A stretch of 64,000 bases of DNA from Bacteroides intestinalis DSM 17393. Lineage in GTDB: Bacteria > Bacteroidota > Bacteroidia > Bacteroidales > Bacteroidaceae. Below are positions 50,319 through 59,733 of the stretch, piece after piece (position 1 is the first letter of the stretch; every line of letters begins with the position of its first letter). The notes under the pieces are model-generated. The model saw nothing but the letters and a program-made list of their open reading frames with translations, was not told the origin of the DNA and ran no database searches. The stretch is from assembly GCF_000172175.1 (NCBI RefSeq), contig NZ_ABJL02000008.1, forward strand, positions 2,852,001 through 2,916,000. Direction: 5' to 3'. A program made the position numbers and the translations under genes.

Positions 50319-52175
50319 ATGATGGACACTCATGACACTAATCTCCCCGAAAAGGCGGCAGAATTAGAAGAAGAAAAGAAAGCAACCGAGGTTTCAGAAC
50401 CGGCTCTGACCGAAACTCCGGCTGAAGAAGCAACGCAGGAAGAAAAGCCGGTAGAAGCTATACAGAAGCTAAACAAGGAGGAAATCCTGGCTAAGCTCAA
50501 AGAGGTTTCCGCAGATGTGGAAAATGCCGGCAAACAGGAAATAGATGGTCTGAAACAGGCTTTCTATAAGTTGCATAATGCCGAACTGGAAGCGGCAAAG
50601 AAACTATTCATCGAAAACGGGGGAACAGCAGAGAATTTCATTCCGACAGCAGATACTGTTGAAGAGGAGTTCAAGAACATCATGTCCGTCATTAAAGAGA
50701 AGAGAAGTGCATTGTCAGCCGAACAGGAAAAACAGAAAGAGCTGAACCTGCAAATCAAACTTTCCATAATAGAGGAACTGAAAGAACTGGTAGAATCACC
50801 CGATGATGCCAACAAATCCTATACGGAATTCAAGAAGTTGCAACAACAGTGGAATGAAGTAAAACTGATTCCGCAAGCCAAAGTCAACGAACTCTGGAAG
50901 AGCTACCAGCTCTATGTAGAGAAGTTCTATGACCTGCTGAAGCTGAACAATGAATTCCGCGAGTATGATTTCAAGAAGAACCTGGAAATAAAAACACATC
51001 TATGCGAAGCTGCCGAGAAACTGGCAGAAGAGCCGGATGTAGTATCAGCATTCCATCAGTTACAGAAACTGCATCAGGAATTCCGTGATACGGGTCCCGT
51101 TGCCAAAGAGCTGCGCGACGAGGTATGGAACCGCTTCAAAGCAGCTTCCACAGCCGTAAATCGTCGCCACCAGCAACACTTCGAAGCGTTGAAAGAGATA
51201 GAGCAACATAACCTCGATCAGAAAACGGTAATTTGTGAAATCATTGAAGCGATAGACTATAATGAACTGACCAACTTTGCTGCCTGGGATAATAAGACAC
51301 AGGAGATCATTGCTTTGCAGAACAAATGGAAAACCATCGGTTTTGCACCGCAAAAAATGAATATAAAGATATTCGAACGTTTCCGTAAAGCATGCGACGA
51401 GTTCTTCCGCAAAAAAGGAGATTTCTTCAAATCTCTGAAAGAAGGCATGAACATCAATCTGGACAAGAAACGCATCCTTTGCGAAAAAGCCGAAGCTCTG
51501 AAAGACAGTACCGACTGGAAAGCAACTGCTGACGAGCTAACCAAACTGCAGAAAGAATGGAAAACGATCGGTCCGGTAGCCAAGAAATATTCCGATGCAA
51601 TATGGAAGCGCTTTATTTCGGCTTGCGACTACTTCTTTGAGCAAAAAAACAAGGCAACTTCTTCTCAACGTTCCGTTGAAGTAGATAACCTGAACAAGAA
51701 GAAAGAGATCATCGAAAAGCTGGGTGCTATTGATGAGAATATGGATACGAATGAAGCCACACAGTTGGTACGTGAATTAATGAAGGAATGGAACAGCATC
51801 GGTCATGTACCTTTCAAGGAAAAAGACCGTTTGTACAAGCAATACCACGGACAAGTGGATAAGTTGTTCGACCATTTCAATATCAGCGCTGCCAATAAGA
51901 AACTGAGTAACTTCAAGTCTAATATCAGTAACATCCAGGAAGGTAGTCCGCAGTCGCTCTATCGTGAACGTGAGAAACTGGTACGTGCAGCAGATGCCAT
52001 GAGAAACGAATTGCAGACCTACGAGAACAATCTCGGTTTCCTGACGGCTTCTTCCAAGAAGGGCAACAGCCTGCTGACGGAGCTAAATCGCAAAGTAGAA
52101 AAACTGAAAGCAGATATCGAGTTAGTAAAACAGAAAATTAAAGTTATCGACGACTCTATCCGTAGCGCCGAATAA
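50319..52175 (+). CDS. DUF349 repeat protein
   Basis: 618 residues, acidic/lysine-rich and almost wholly helical. Repeats of a ~75-residue unit with W..(V/I)G.(V/A)..K and ..LW.RF..A (LQQQWNEVKLIPQAKVNELWKSYQ; LQNKWKTIGFAPQKMNIKIFERFRKACD; LQKEWKTIGPVAKKYSDAIWKRFISACD) define DUF349. The N-terminal 60 residues are disordered (EEKKATEVSEPALTETPAEE). Possibly nucleic-acid or ribosome associated; function unknown. Two ATG codons in tandem at 50319. Confidence 0.88.
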   Translation: MMDTHDTNLPEKAAELEEEKKATEVSEPALTETPAEEATQEEKPVEAIQKLNKEEILAKLKEVSADVENAGKQEIDGLKQAFYKLHNAELEAAKKLFIENGGTAENFIPTADTVEEEFKNIMSVIKEKRSALSAEQEKQKELNLQIKLSIIEELKELVESPDDANKSYTEFKKLQQQWNEVKLIPQAKVNELWKSYQLYVEKFYDLLKLNNEFREYDFKKNLEIKTHLCEAAEKLAEEPDVVSAFHQLQKLHQEFRDTGPVAKELRDEVWNRFKAASTAVNRRHQQHFEALKEIEQHNLDQKTVICEIIEAIDYNELTNFAAWDNKTQEIIALQNKWKTIGFAPQKMNIKIFERFRKACDEFFRKKGDFFKSLKEGMNINLDKKRILCEKAEALKDSTDWKATADELTKLQKEWKTIGPVAKKYSDAIWKRFISACDYFFEQKNKATSSQRSVEVDNLNKKKEIIEKLGAIDENMDTNEATQLVRELMKEWNSIGHVPFKEKDRLYKQYHGQVDKLFDHFNISAANKKLSNFKSNISNIQEGSPQSLYREREKLVRAADAMRNELQTYENNLGFLTASSKKGNSLLTELNRKVEKLKADIELVKQKIKVIDDSIRSAE

Positions 52176-52192
52176 ATGAGGCCCGCATACTA

Positions 52193-52227
52193 AGAGAGGC
52201 TGTGTTAGCAATTAACACAGCCTCTCT
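52193..52227. terminator. Bidirectional terminator between DUF349 and purH-like gene
   Basis: AGAGAGGCTGTGTTA with exact complement, loop GCAAT, followed by TGTTTAT on the plus strand and TTAGTATG on the minus. Confidence 0.85.
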
Positions 52228-52250
52228 TGTTTATCTGTATTCAGGTTCTA

Positions 52251-53429
52251 TTAATGATGGAATAAACGGATGCCGGTGAATGCCATGGCAATGCCATATT
52301 TATCACAGGTTTCAATTACATGGTCATCACGCACCGAACCACCTGCCTGGGCTATATATTCCACACCAGTCTTATGAGCACGCTCAATATTATCGCCAAA
52401 TGGGAAAAAGGCATCTGAACCAAGAGATACTCCTCTCAATGTATCCAGCCATTCACGTTTTTCTTCGCGGGTCAGTACTTCCGGCTTCTCTGTAAAGAAC
52501 TGTTGCCAAATGCCATCAGCCAACACATCTTCATGATCGTCACTAATATAAATATCAATTGTATTATCACGGTCGGCACGACGGATTTTTTCTACCCAAG
52601 GTAAGTTCAGAACTTTCGGGTGCTGACGAAGATACCAAATATCTGCCTTATTTCCGGCCAGACGAGTACAGTGGATACGGCTTTGCTGCCCTGCCCCGAT
52701 ACCGATTGCCTGTCCATCCTTCACATAACATACGGAGTTGGACTGTGTATACTTTAAAGTAATAAGAGCTATCATCAAATCACGCTTTGCAGCATCCGGA
52801 AAACTCTTGTTTTGAGTAGGAATATTAGCAAACAGCTCATCGCCATTCAGCTTTATTTCATTACGGCCCTGTTCAAAAGTTATTCCAAACACATCTTTGC
52901 GCTCAATCGGAGCCGGTCTATAATCCGGATCGATTTTAATTACATTATAAGTACCTTTACGCTTATTTTTCAGGATTTCGAGCGCCTCATCCGTATATCC
53001 CGGAGCAATAACACCGTCTGAAACTTCCCGGTTAATAAAACGAGCGGTTGCTGCGTCACAAACATCACTTAAAGCGATGAAATCGCCATAAGACGACATA
53101 CGGTCAGCACCACGGGCACGTACATACGCATTAGCCAACGGAGAGAGAGGCAGATCATCCGCAAAATAGATTTTTTTCATGATCTCATCCAATTCCAGAC
53201 CAATAGCTGCACCTGCAGGACTCACATGTTTGAATGAAGTCGCCGCCGGCATGCCGGTAGCTTCTTTCAGTTCTTTCACTAACTGCCATCCATTTAAGGC
53301 ATCCATAAAATTAATATATCCCGGACGTCCATTCAGGACTTCAATAGGCAGTTCCCCCTCCTGCATAAAAATACGAGCCGGCTTCTGATTAGGGTTACAG
53401 CCGTACTTGAGTTCTAACTCTTTTGCCAT
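52251..53429 (-). CDS. AICAR transformylase, stand-alone (PurH without cyclohydrolase domain)
   Basis: 392 residues. Matches only the AICAR formyltransferase half of PurH: KYGCNPNQKPA, SFKHVSPAGAAIG, KYTQSNSVCYVKDGQAIGIGAGQQSR and the terminal DHVIETCDKYGIAMAFTGIRLFHH (the last with the conserved folate-pocket region). The N-terminal IMP cyclohydrolase domain of ~200 residues is missing and the start is at the natural domain boundary, so it is a separate gene form rather than a truncation. It converts AICAR to FAICAR with 10-formyl-THF. Divergent from a short GMP synthase gene. Confidence 0.92.
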   Translation of the reverse strand: MAKELELKYGCNPNQKPARIFMQEGELPIEVLNGRPGYINFMDALNGWQLVKELKEATGMPAATSFKHVSPAGAAIGLELDEIMKKIYFADDLPLSPLANAYVRARGADRMSSYGDFIALSDVCDAATARFINREVSDGVIAPGYTDEALEILKNKRKGTYNVIKIDPDYRPAPIERKDVFGITFEQGRNEIKLNGDELFANIPTQNKSFPDAAKRDLMIALITLKYTQSNSVCYVKDGQAIGIGAGQQSRIHCTRLAGNKADIWYLRQHPKVLNLPWVEKIRRADRDNTIDIYISDDHEDVLADGIWQQFFTEKPEVLTREEKREWLDTLRGVSLGSDAFFPFGDNIERAHKTGVEYIAQAGGSVRDDHVIETCDKYGIAMAFTGIRLFHH

Positions 53430-53457
53430 AGTTCTTATTATTTGAATAGAATTGCCG

Positions 53458-53465
53458 CAAAATTA
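53458..53465 (-). promoter_or_regulatory. -7 element of AICAR transformylase gene
   Basis: TAATTTTG on the minus strand, about 28 bp before the ATG; -33 unclear. Confidence 0.5.
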
Positions 53466-53644
53466 CTAAATATAAAGCAAAATCAATCATTATAAATCTC
53501 TTCATAAATTTCATAGTGTATCAGACGTGAATCAATAATAAATCTGAGGGATAAAGATATAAATTATTATCATTGCCTACAAAAAATGCGGCTCTGTTCT
53601 GAAAGTTTAGAGAATCAATACATTATAGTCTCTCTGAAAATCTT

Positions 53645-53652
53645 TATCTTTG
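53645..53652 (+). promoter_or_regulatory. -7 element of GMP synthase gene
   Basis: TATCTTTG, giving a leader of about 60 bases. The 287 bp between the divergent purine genes holds both promoters and no visible riboswitch. Confidence 0.6.
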
Positions 53653-53716
53653 CAAACCGTTTGAAAACAAAAGTGAATAATTAACGATACAATAACTTAA
53701 AAATAACCAGAATCAG

Positions 53717-55024
53717 ATGAAGCAGGACATGATTGTTATCCTTGACTTGGGTAGTCACGAAAATACGGTATTGGCTCGTGCCATCCGTGCGTTAGGTGTA
53801 TATAGTGAGATCTATCCTCATGATATAACCGTTGAAGAACTGAAAAAATTGCCCAACGTAAAGGGTGTTATTATTAATGGTGGACCGTGCAACGTAGTAG
53901 ACGGTGTTGCCATCGATGTAAATCCGTCCATCTACGAGGCAGGAATCCCTGTGATAGCTGCCGGTCACGACAAAGCAACTTGTGCAGTGAAACTGCCACA
54001 GTTCACGGATGATATCGAAGCCATCAAAGCAGCGGTTAAGCCTTTCGTTTTCGAAACGTGCAAGGCCGAAGCTAATTGGAACATGACTAACTTTGTGAAC
54101 GACCAGGTTGAATTGGTACGCCGTCAGGTCGGCAACAGAAAAGTATTGCTGGCTCTTTCCGGCGGTGTCGACAGTTCTGTAGTAGCAGCCCTGTTACTGA
54201 AAGCAATTGGCGACAACCTGGTATGCGTACATGTAAATCATGGTCTGATGCGTAAAGGCGAGTCCGAAGATGTAGTAGAAATGTTCGGCAATCAACTGAA
54301 AGCAAACCTCATTTATGTAGACGCTACCGAGCGTTTCCTTACCAAACTGGAAGGTGTGGAAGATCCCGAACAGAAACGTAAGATTATCGGCGGAGAGTTT
54401 ATCCGCGTATTCGAAGAGGAAGCGCGCAAACTGGACGGAATCGATTTCTTAGGTCAGGGAACTATCTACCCCGACATCGTGGAAAGCGGAACAAAAACAG
54501 CCAAGATGGTGAAATCTCACCACAATGTAGGCGGCCTGCCGGAGGATCTTCAGTTCGAACTCGTAGAACCGCTTCGCCAGCTTTTCAAAGATGAAGTACG
54601 TGCTTGTGGTGTAGAACTGGGCCTGCCTTATGAAATGGTTTATCGCCAACCGTTCCCCGGTCCCGGTCTGGGTGTCCGTTGTCTGGGCGCTATCACACGC
54701 GATCGTCTGGAAGCTGTACGCGAGTCCGACGCTATCCTGCGTGAAGAGTTCAGAATTGCCGGATTAGATAAGAAAGTATGGCAATATTTTACCGTGGTAC
54801 CTGACTTCAAGTCAGTTGGCGTACGTGATAATGCCCGTTCTTTTGAATGGCCGGTTATCATCCGCGCTGTCAATACGATTGATGCAATGACCGCTACTAT
54901 TGAACCAGTAGAATGGCCTATCCTGATGAAAATTACAGATCGTATCCTGAAAGAAGTGAAACATGTGAATCGTGTTTGCTATGATATGTCTCCGAAACCC
55001 AATGCTACCATAGAATGGGAATAA
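53717..55024 (+). CDS. guaA: GMP synthase with degenerate, shortened glutaminase domain
   Basis: 435 residues against about 510-525 for ordinary GuaA. The ATP-pyrophosphatase domain is intact (LALSGGVDSSVVAALL PP-loop, FLGQGTIYPDIVES, VGGLPEDLQFELVEPLR) and so is the C-terminal dimerisation domain (RQPFPGPGLGVRCLG; PKPNATIEWE). The first 120 residues keep only the beginning of the class I amidotransferase fold (GVIINGGPCNVVDG); the GxCxGxQ nucleophile elbow is replaced by VIAAGHDKATCAV, and the catalytic His-Glu pair is not seen. So it should use free ammonia or ammonia from another subunit. Confidence 0.88.
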   Translation: MKQDMIVILDLGSHENTVLARAIRALGVYSEIYPHDITVEELKKLPNVKGVIINGGPCNVVDGVAIDVNPSIYEAGIPVIAAGHDKATCAVKLPQFTDDIEAIKAAVKPFVFETCKAEANWNMTNFVNDQVELVRRQVGNRKVLLALSGGVDSSVVAALLLKAIGDNLVCVHVNHGLMRKGESEDVVEMFGNQLKANLIYVDATERFLTKLEGVEDPEQKRKIIGGEFIRVFEEEARKLDGIDFLGQGTIYPDIVESGTKTAKMVKSHHNVGGLPEDLQFELVEPLRQLFKDEVRACGVELGLPYEMVYRQPFPGPGLGVRCLGAITRDRLEAVRESDAILREEFRIAGLDKKVWQYFTVVPDFKSVGVRDNARSFEWPVIIRAVNTIDAMTATIEPVEWPILMKITDRILKEVKHVNRVCYDMSPKPNATIEWE

Positions 55025-55048
55025 AAAAACTTTTTAGATGATAAATTG

Positions 55049-55079
55049 ATAGCCTCAGCTTCTTATAAGTTGGGGCTAT
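55049..55079 (+). terminator. Terminator of guaA
   Basis: ATAGCCTCA.CTT imperfectly paired with AAGTTGGGGCTAT, then TTTTAG. Confidence 0.6.
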
Positions 55080-55106
55080 TTTAGTATTTAGGAGGAGAGA
55101 AATAAA

Positions 55107-55139
55107 AAAAGCTGTGAACTTATTATGTTCACAGCTTTT
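55107..55139 (-). terminator. Terminator of tRNA-Gln
   Basis: On the minus strand AAAAGCTGTGAAC-(7)-GTTCACAGCTTTT followed by TTTATTTC, six bases beyond the tRNA 3' end. Confidence 0.85.
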
Positions 55140-55145
55140 CCTTCG

Positions 55146-55216
55146 TTGGGCTACCTGGATTCGAACCAGGAATGACAGGACCAGAATCTGTAGTGTTACC
55201 ATTACACCATAGCCCA
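55146..55216 (-). tRNA. tRNA-Gln (CTG)
   Basis: Folds as a 71-base cloverleaf: acceptor TGGGCTA/TAGCCCA, D arm GTGT-AATGGTA-ACAC, anticodon arm with loop TTCTGGT (anticodon CTG), T arm CCTGG-TTCGAAT-CCAGG, discriminator A. No encoded CCA. One mismatch (A-C) closes the anticodon stem. Confidence 0.9.
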
Positions 55217-55400
55217 ATAACAGGTCGTTCCCGTTTTGCGGTTGCAAAGATACAAAGAATTTGATAATCCAAAACAATTTCGCGTATTTTTTTTCTCTAA
55301 ATTCTGCTAAGATGCCGTATGCCAAAGAAATATATACCTAAAAAAAATCAAAAATTAAAAGACTTTTCCTCTTTTAGGTGTTTCATACAAGAATTCAGCG

Positions 55401-55408
55401 TATATTTG
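55401..55408 (+). promoter_or_regulatory. -7 element of rsfS-ftsH-cdsA operon
   Basis: TATATTTG, 28 bp before the rsfS ATG. The 55217-55400 stretch holds nothing else recognised. Confidence 0.6.
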
Positions 55409-55435
55409 CCAACTGTTTAATTTTAATAATAAGTA

Positions 55436-55795
55436 ATGAACGAAACAAAGAAACTCATTCAACAAATAACCGAAGGTATACAAGATAAAAAAGGAAAAAA
55501 TATAGTTATAGCAGATCTTTCTAAAATTGGCGATACTATCTGCAATTATCTCGTCATTTGCCAGGGAAACTCCCCAAGCCAGGTGACCGCCATTGTAGAA
55601 TCCGTAAGAGAATTTACACGCAAAGGTGCCAACAGTAAGCCATTTGCGATAGACGGGTTGCGCAATGCCGAATGGGTAGCAATGGACTACTCTGACATAC
55701 TGGTTCACGTTTTCCTGCCTGAAACGAGAGACTTCTACAACCTGGAACATCTCTGGGCCGACGCCAAATTAACCCGAATACCTGATATTGATTAA
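55436..55795 (+). CDS. rsfS: Ribosome silencing factor
   Basis: 119 residues. KGKNIVIADLSKIGDTICNYLVICQGNSPSQVTAI and WVAMDYSDILVHVFLPETRDFYNLEHLW are the RsfS/DUF143 core; it binds L14 and blocks subunit joining in starvation. First gene of rsfS-ftsH-cdsA with an 8 bp gap to ftsH. Confidence 0.94.
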   Translation: MNETKKLIQQITEGIQDKKGKNIVIADLSKIGDTICNYLVICQGNSPSQVTAIVESVREFTRKGANSKPFAIDGLRNAEWVAMDYSDILVHVFLPETRDFYNLEHLWADAKLTRIPDID

Positions 55796-55803
55796 TAAGC
55801 CCT

Positions 55804-57903
55804 ATGGACAATAATAATAACGCTAACAAAAAGCCCAATAAGGTCAATATGCCCAAGTTCAACCTGAACTGGCTGTATATGATCATAGCCATGATGCTTC
55901 TGGGCTTGTACCTGACCAACGAGAATAGTACAGGTACGAAAAACATATCTTATGACGAATTCCAGCAATATGTACGCAATGGTTACATGAGCAAAATCAT
56001 CGGTTACGATGATAACTCGGTAGAAGCGTATATTAAGCCTCAATATGTGAAGAATGTATTCCAGGCAGACTCCAGCCGGGTAGGTAGGAATCCTATGATT
56101 ACTACCGAAGCCCCCTCTCGCGAGAGTCTGGGAGACTTTCTGCAAAAGGAAAGAGACGAACAGCATTTCGACGGTTCCATCAATTACGAAAAGAAGCGGA
56201 ACTACTTCGGTGTAGTGCTGTGGCAGATTCTGCCTATCGCTTTCCTTATTGGTTTCTGGATTTTCATGTCACGCCGCCTGAGTGGTGGTGGCAGTGGCGG
56301 CGGTGGCGGCATATTCAATGTCGGTAAGTCACGCGCCCAACTGTTTGAAAAAGGAACTCCTATAAAAATCACTTTCAAGGATGTAGCAGGACTTGCCGAA
56401 GCCAAACAGGAGGTGGAAGAAATTGTAGAATTCCTGAAAGAACCGCAGAAATACACAGACCTGGGTGGTAAGATTCCCAAAGGCGCTCTGCTTGTAGGCC
56501 CTCCGGGAACAGGTAAAACCCTGCTTGCCAAAGCTGTGGCAGGTGAAGCCAATGTACCGTTCTTCTCACTGGCCGGTTCCGACTTCGTAGAAATGTTTGT
56601 CGGTGTAGGTGCGTCCCGTGTGCGCGACTTGTTCCGCCAGGCAAAGGAAAAAGCGCCCTGTATCGTGTTTATCGATGAAATTGATGCCGTAGGACGTGCC
56701 CGTGCCAAAGCTGCCGCAATGGGTGGTAACGACGAACGCGAAAACACTTTGAACCAGTTATTAACTGAAATGGACGGTTTCGGTTCCAACAGTGGTGTAA
56801 TCATCCTGGCTGCTACCAACCGTGTAGACGTACTGGACAAGGCTTTGCTGCGTGCTGGACGTTTTGACCGTCAGATACATGTAGACCTCCCCGACCTCAA
56901 CGAACGTAAAGAAGTATTCGGTGTACACTTGCGTCCTATCAAAATAGATAATACGGTAGACGTAGACTTGTTGGCACGCCAGACTCCGGGCTTCTCCGGT
57001 GCTGATATCGCCAATGTCTGCAACGAAGCAGCACTTATCGCTGCCCGTCATGGCAAGAAATTCGTAGGTAAGCAAGATTTCCTCGATGCCGTAGACCGTA
57101 TCGTAGGTGGTTTGGAAAAGAAAACGAAAATTACTACTGAGGCAGAACGCCGTTCCATTGCTATCCATGAGGCGGGACATGCTTCCATCTCCTGGTTATT
57201 GGAATATGCCAACCCACTGATCAAGGTGACCATCGTTCCGCGTGGCCGTGCACTGGGTGCCGCCTGGTATCTGCCCGAAGAGCGCCAGATCACTACCAAA
57301 GAGCAAATGCTTGACGAAATGTGTGCCACACTGGGTGGTCGTGCTGCCGAGGATTTATTCCTGGGACGTATCTCAACCGGTGCCATGAACGACTTGGAAC
57401 GTGTGACGAAGCAGGCTTTCGGCATGATTGCCTACCTCGGTATGAGCGAGAAACTGCCTAACCTCTGTTATTACAATAACGAAGAATATTCTTTCAATCG
57501 CCCGTACAGTGAAAAGACTGCCGAACTGATTGACGAGGAAGTTAAGAACATGGTGAACGAACAATACGAGCGTGCGAAGAAGATACTCTCCGATCATAAG
57601 GACGGACACCAGAGACTGTCACAGTTACTGATAGACAGAGAAGTGATCTTTGCAGAAGATGTGGAAGAAATCTTTGGAAAACGTCCCTGGGCTTCCCGTT
57701 CGGAGGAGATCAGTGCCAATAAGATTTCAGAAGACCTGAAGAAAGCGGAAGAAGCAGCTGCAAAAGAAGCCGCGAAGAGCGAAAAAGAAGTAAAAGCGGA
57801 AGAGGAAAACAATGTTGAAAGCGGAAATGAAACCGGTAATACCAAGGTTTCCGCAGAAGGAACCAAAGTTTCTGTAGAGCGACCCGGACCCGCAAAAGAA
57901 TAA
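55804..57903 (+). CDS. ftsH: ATP-dependent zinc metalloprotease FtsH
   Basis: 699 residues. Two membrane helices (WLYMIIAMMLLGLYLT; VVLWQILPIAFLIGFWIFM) flank a periplasmic domain. AAA+ module: Walker A GPPGTGKT, Walker B CIVFIDEID, second region of homology ATNRVDVLDKALLRAGRFDRQ. Peptidase HEAGH zinc motif at about 457. The glycine-rich SGGGSGGGGGIFNVGKS linker and a C-terminal acidic tail (AEEAAAKEAAKSEKEVKAEE) are typical of Bacteroidetes FtsH. Confidence 0.97.
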   Translation: MDNNNNANKKPNKVNMPKFNLNWLYMIIAMMLLGLYLTNENSTGTKNISYDEFQQYVRNGYMSKIIGYDDNSVEAYIKPQYVKNVFQADSSRVGRNPMITTEAPSRESLGDFLQKERDEQHFDGSINYEKKRNYFGVVLWQILPIAFLIGFWIFMSRRLSGGGSGGGGGIFNVGKSRAQLFEKGTPIKITFKDVAGLAEAKQEVEEIVEFLKEPQKYTDLGGKIPKGALLVGPPGTGKTLLAKAVAGEANVPFFSLAGSDFVEMFVGVGASRVRDLFRQAKEKAPCIVFIDEIDAVGRARAKAAAMGGNDERENTLNQLLTEMDGFGSNSGVIILAATNRVDVLDKALLRAGRFDRQIHVDLPDLNERKEVFGVHLRPIKIDNTVDVDLLARQTPGFSGADIANVCNEAALIAARHGKKFVGKQDFLDAVDRIVGGLEKKTKITTEAERRSIAIHEAGHASISWLLEYANPLIKVTIVPRGRALGAAWYLPEERQITTKEQMLDEMCATLGGRAAEDLFLGRISTGAMNDLERVTKQAFGMIAYLGMSEKLPNLCYYNNEEYSFNRPYSEKTAELIDEEVKNMVNEQYERAKKILSDHKDGHQRLSQLLIDREVIFAEDVEEIFGKRPWASRSEEISANKISEDLKKAEEAAAKEAAKSEKEVKAEEENNVESGNETGNTKVSAEGTKVSVERPGPAKE

Positions 57904-57925
57904 AGAACTAAAAAACGGAATTACC

Positions 57926-58765
57926 GTGAAAAGCAATTTCTTACAACGCGCCATCACAGGTGTGTTATTCGTAGTAGTATTGGTGGGCTGTATCCTATAC
58001 AGCCCCCTTTCATTCGGTATCCTGTTCACCATTATCGGTGCACTGAGCGTACACGAATTTGGGCACTTGATAAACCAAAGCGGTGAAGTACAAATCAATA
58101 AGACGATCACCGCCCTTGGAGGCGCTTATCTCTTCCTGGCCGTAATGGGTTTCTGCCAGTCAACCATCGGAGCGCAGGTATTTCTGCCTTATCTGGCTTT
58201 ACTGCTCTATCTGATGATTACAGAACTTTATCTGAAAAAGAAGAATCCTATCGGCAATTGGGCTTTTTCTACGCTGAGCCAGCTATACGTGGCACTCCCG
58301 TTTGCATTGCTCAATGTATTAGCTTTCCAGTATAGCCCTACAGAAAGCAGTGTGACCTATAACCCTATCCTGCCGCTTTCCATCTTCGTATTTATATGGT
58401 TGAGCGATACAGGTGCTTACTGTGTAGGTTCCCTGATTGGCAAGCATCGTCTGTTCGAACGCATTTCCCCTAAGAAATCCTGGGAAGGAAGCATCAGTGG
58501 CGGTGTATTCTCTATAGCCTCTTCATTTGTATTTGCACATTACTTCCCATTCATGCCTATTTGGCAATGGGCAGGACTGGCATTGATCGTTGTTATATTC
58601 GGCACATGGGGAGATCTAACAGAATCACTGATGAAACGCCAGTTAGGTATTAAAGACTCGGGACATATCCTGCCCGGACACGGAGGAATGCTCGACCGCT
58701 TCGACAGCGCTTTGCTGGCAATCCCCGCGGCAGTGGTCTACCTCTATGTATTGACCTTGTTATAA
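57926..58765 (+). CDS. cdsA: Phosphatidate cytidylyltransferase
   Basis: 279 residues with about eight hydrophobic helices. SDTGAYCVGSLIGKHRLFERISPKKSWEGSISGG and KDSGHILPGHGGMLDRFDSAL form the CdsA signature (Asp residues binding Mg2+). Makes CDP-diacylglycerol for phospholipid synthesis. Starts at GTG 57926, 22 bp after ftsH; no closer ATG fits the first helix. Confidence 0.95.
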   Translation: MKSNFLQRAITGVLFVVVLVGCILYSPLSFGILFTIIGALSVHEFGHLINQSGEVQINKTITALGGAYLFLAVMGFCQSTIGAQVFLPYLALLLYLMITELYLKKKNPIGNWAFSTLSQLYVALPFALLNVLAFQYSPTESSVTYNPILPLSIFVFIWLSDTGAYCVGSLIGKHRLFERISPKKSWEGSISGGVFSIASSFVFAHYFPFMPIWQWAGLALIVVIFGTWGDLTESLMKRQLGIKDSGHILPGHGGMLDRFDSALLAIPAAVVYLYVLTLL

Positions 58766-58772
58766 AATAAAA

Positions 58773-58802
58773 AAGCCGGAGGAATTCACATTCACCCGGC
58801 TT
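58773..58802. terminator. Terminator between cdsA and NigD-like gene
   Basis: AAGCCGG-(16)-CCGGCTT between convergent genes; the upstream A-run serves as the T-run for the opposite strand. Confidence 0.7.
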
Positions 58803-58820
58803 CACACAAAACACTTTACT

Positions 58821-59570
58821 CTACTTCAATTGCATCTTTGAGAAATCTAAGTTCGAAGCTTCTTCAGCATTACTTGATTGTTTTTCAAATACTATTTCTA
58901 CTTCTTTATTCACTTCCGAATTAAGTTTCAGCTTGATACCCTTCATCTCAGGAGTCAATACTTCTTTTAGATTGAAAGAAACTAATCCGGCGGCACGGCG
59001 TCCACTTACATCACCGTAGTTATTATAACGAAGTTCAAGATGGAGATATCCGTCATCTTCACTCACAGCATCTGCTGTAGCTTCAGCAGGTTGCACCAGA
59101 CTGATACGATGTTTCGTATCAGGATCCTTCGGCAAGTTCTGCATAAAGACAATGTTCATATAACCACCACTGACCGTCAGGTCTCCCTTATAAATCAGTA
59201 CCGGATCATTACCATATTCTTCCTCATTCTCAGCAGTCAACGGTTCCACTACTTTCGTCAGGGCATGCTCAAGACGCAAGATCTTCACAGCATGGTCATA
59301 TCCTTCATAATTATCATAAATAGGATTGAACACCGTAACCACACGTTGTCCGTCTACCGGCTGATACCAGCCCATATCCGTATTGATAGGCCAAAGTGTT
59401 CCCCAAGTATCACTCTCCATATAGAAAGCATTCCCCTTTACACGTATAGTAGCCCAGTTCGGATAAGAAAAGTCCCCGATTGAGTATCCGCCGTCGAGAT
59501 CATCGCACGATTGCAAGGCAGGTAGCACCGCCAGGCACATCATCATAAATAACCAATGTAATTTCTTCAT
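58821..59570 (-). CDS. NigD-like lipoprotein
   Basis: 249 residues. SPII signal with lipobox ALQSC, followed by DDLDGGYSIGDFSYPNWATIRVKGNAFYMESD, the start of the NigD-like N-terminal domain, and a C-terminal beta-sandwich (VSEDDGYLHLELRYNNYGDV). NigD-type proteins are Bacteroidales envelope lipoproteins; function unknown. Confidence 0.85.
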   Translation of the reverse strand: MKKLHWLFMMMCLAVLPALQSCDDLDGGYSIGDFSYPNWATIRVKGNAFYMESDTWGTLWPINTDMGWYQPVDGQRVVTVFNPIYDNYEGYDHAVKILRLEHALTKVVEPLTAENEEEYGNDPVLIYKGDLTVSGGYMNIVFMQNLPKDPDTKHRISLVQPAEATADAVSEDDGYLHLELRYNNYGDVSGRRAAGLVSFNLKEVLTPEMKGIKLKLNSEVNKEVEIVFEKQSSNAEEASNLDFSKMQLK

Positions 59571-59645
59571 AATTAAAGTCCTCTTGTTTGTTACCGTAAT
59601 AATTGTTTAGTTCATAAATATCGCATGTTCTGACTATAAAATACG

Positions 59646-59673
59646 AAAGCCGGGCTATTACTGCACCGGCTTT
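59646..59673 (-). terminator. Terminator of lpxB
   Basis: AAAGCCGG-(12)-CCGGCTTT in the gap before the NigD-like gene. Confidence 0.6.
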
Positions 59674-59733
59674 ATCACTTTTAACAATTTTATGGTCTTT
59701 TGAAGCCAAAGAGGTTTCATTATGTAAGAAGAA

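Noticed and set aside
59500..59709. 69-residue minus-strand frame near the NigD-like gene start
   Set aside because: Overlaps the NigD-like signal peptide in another frame and crosses a terminator hairpin; no features of a real protein.
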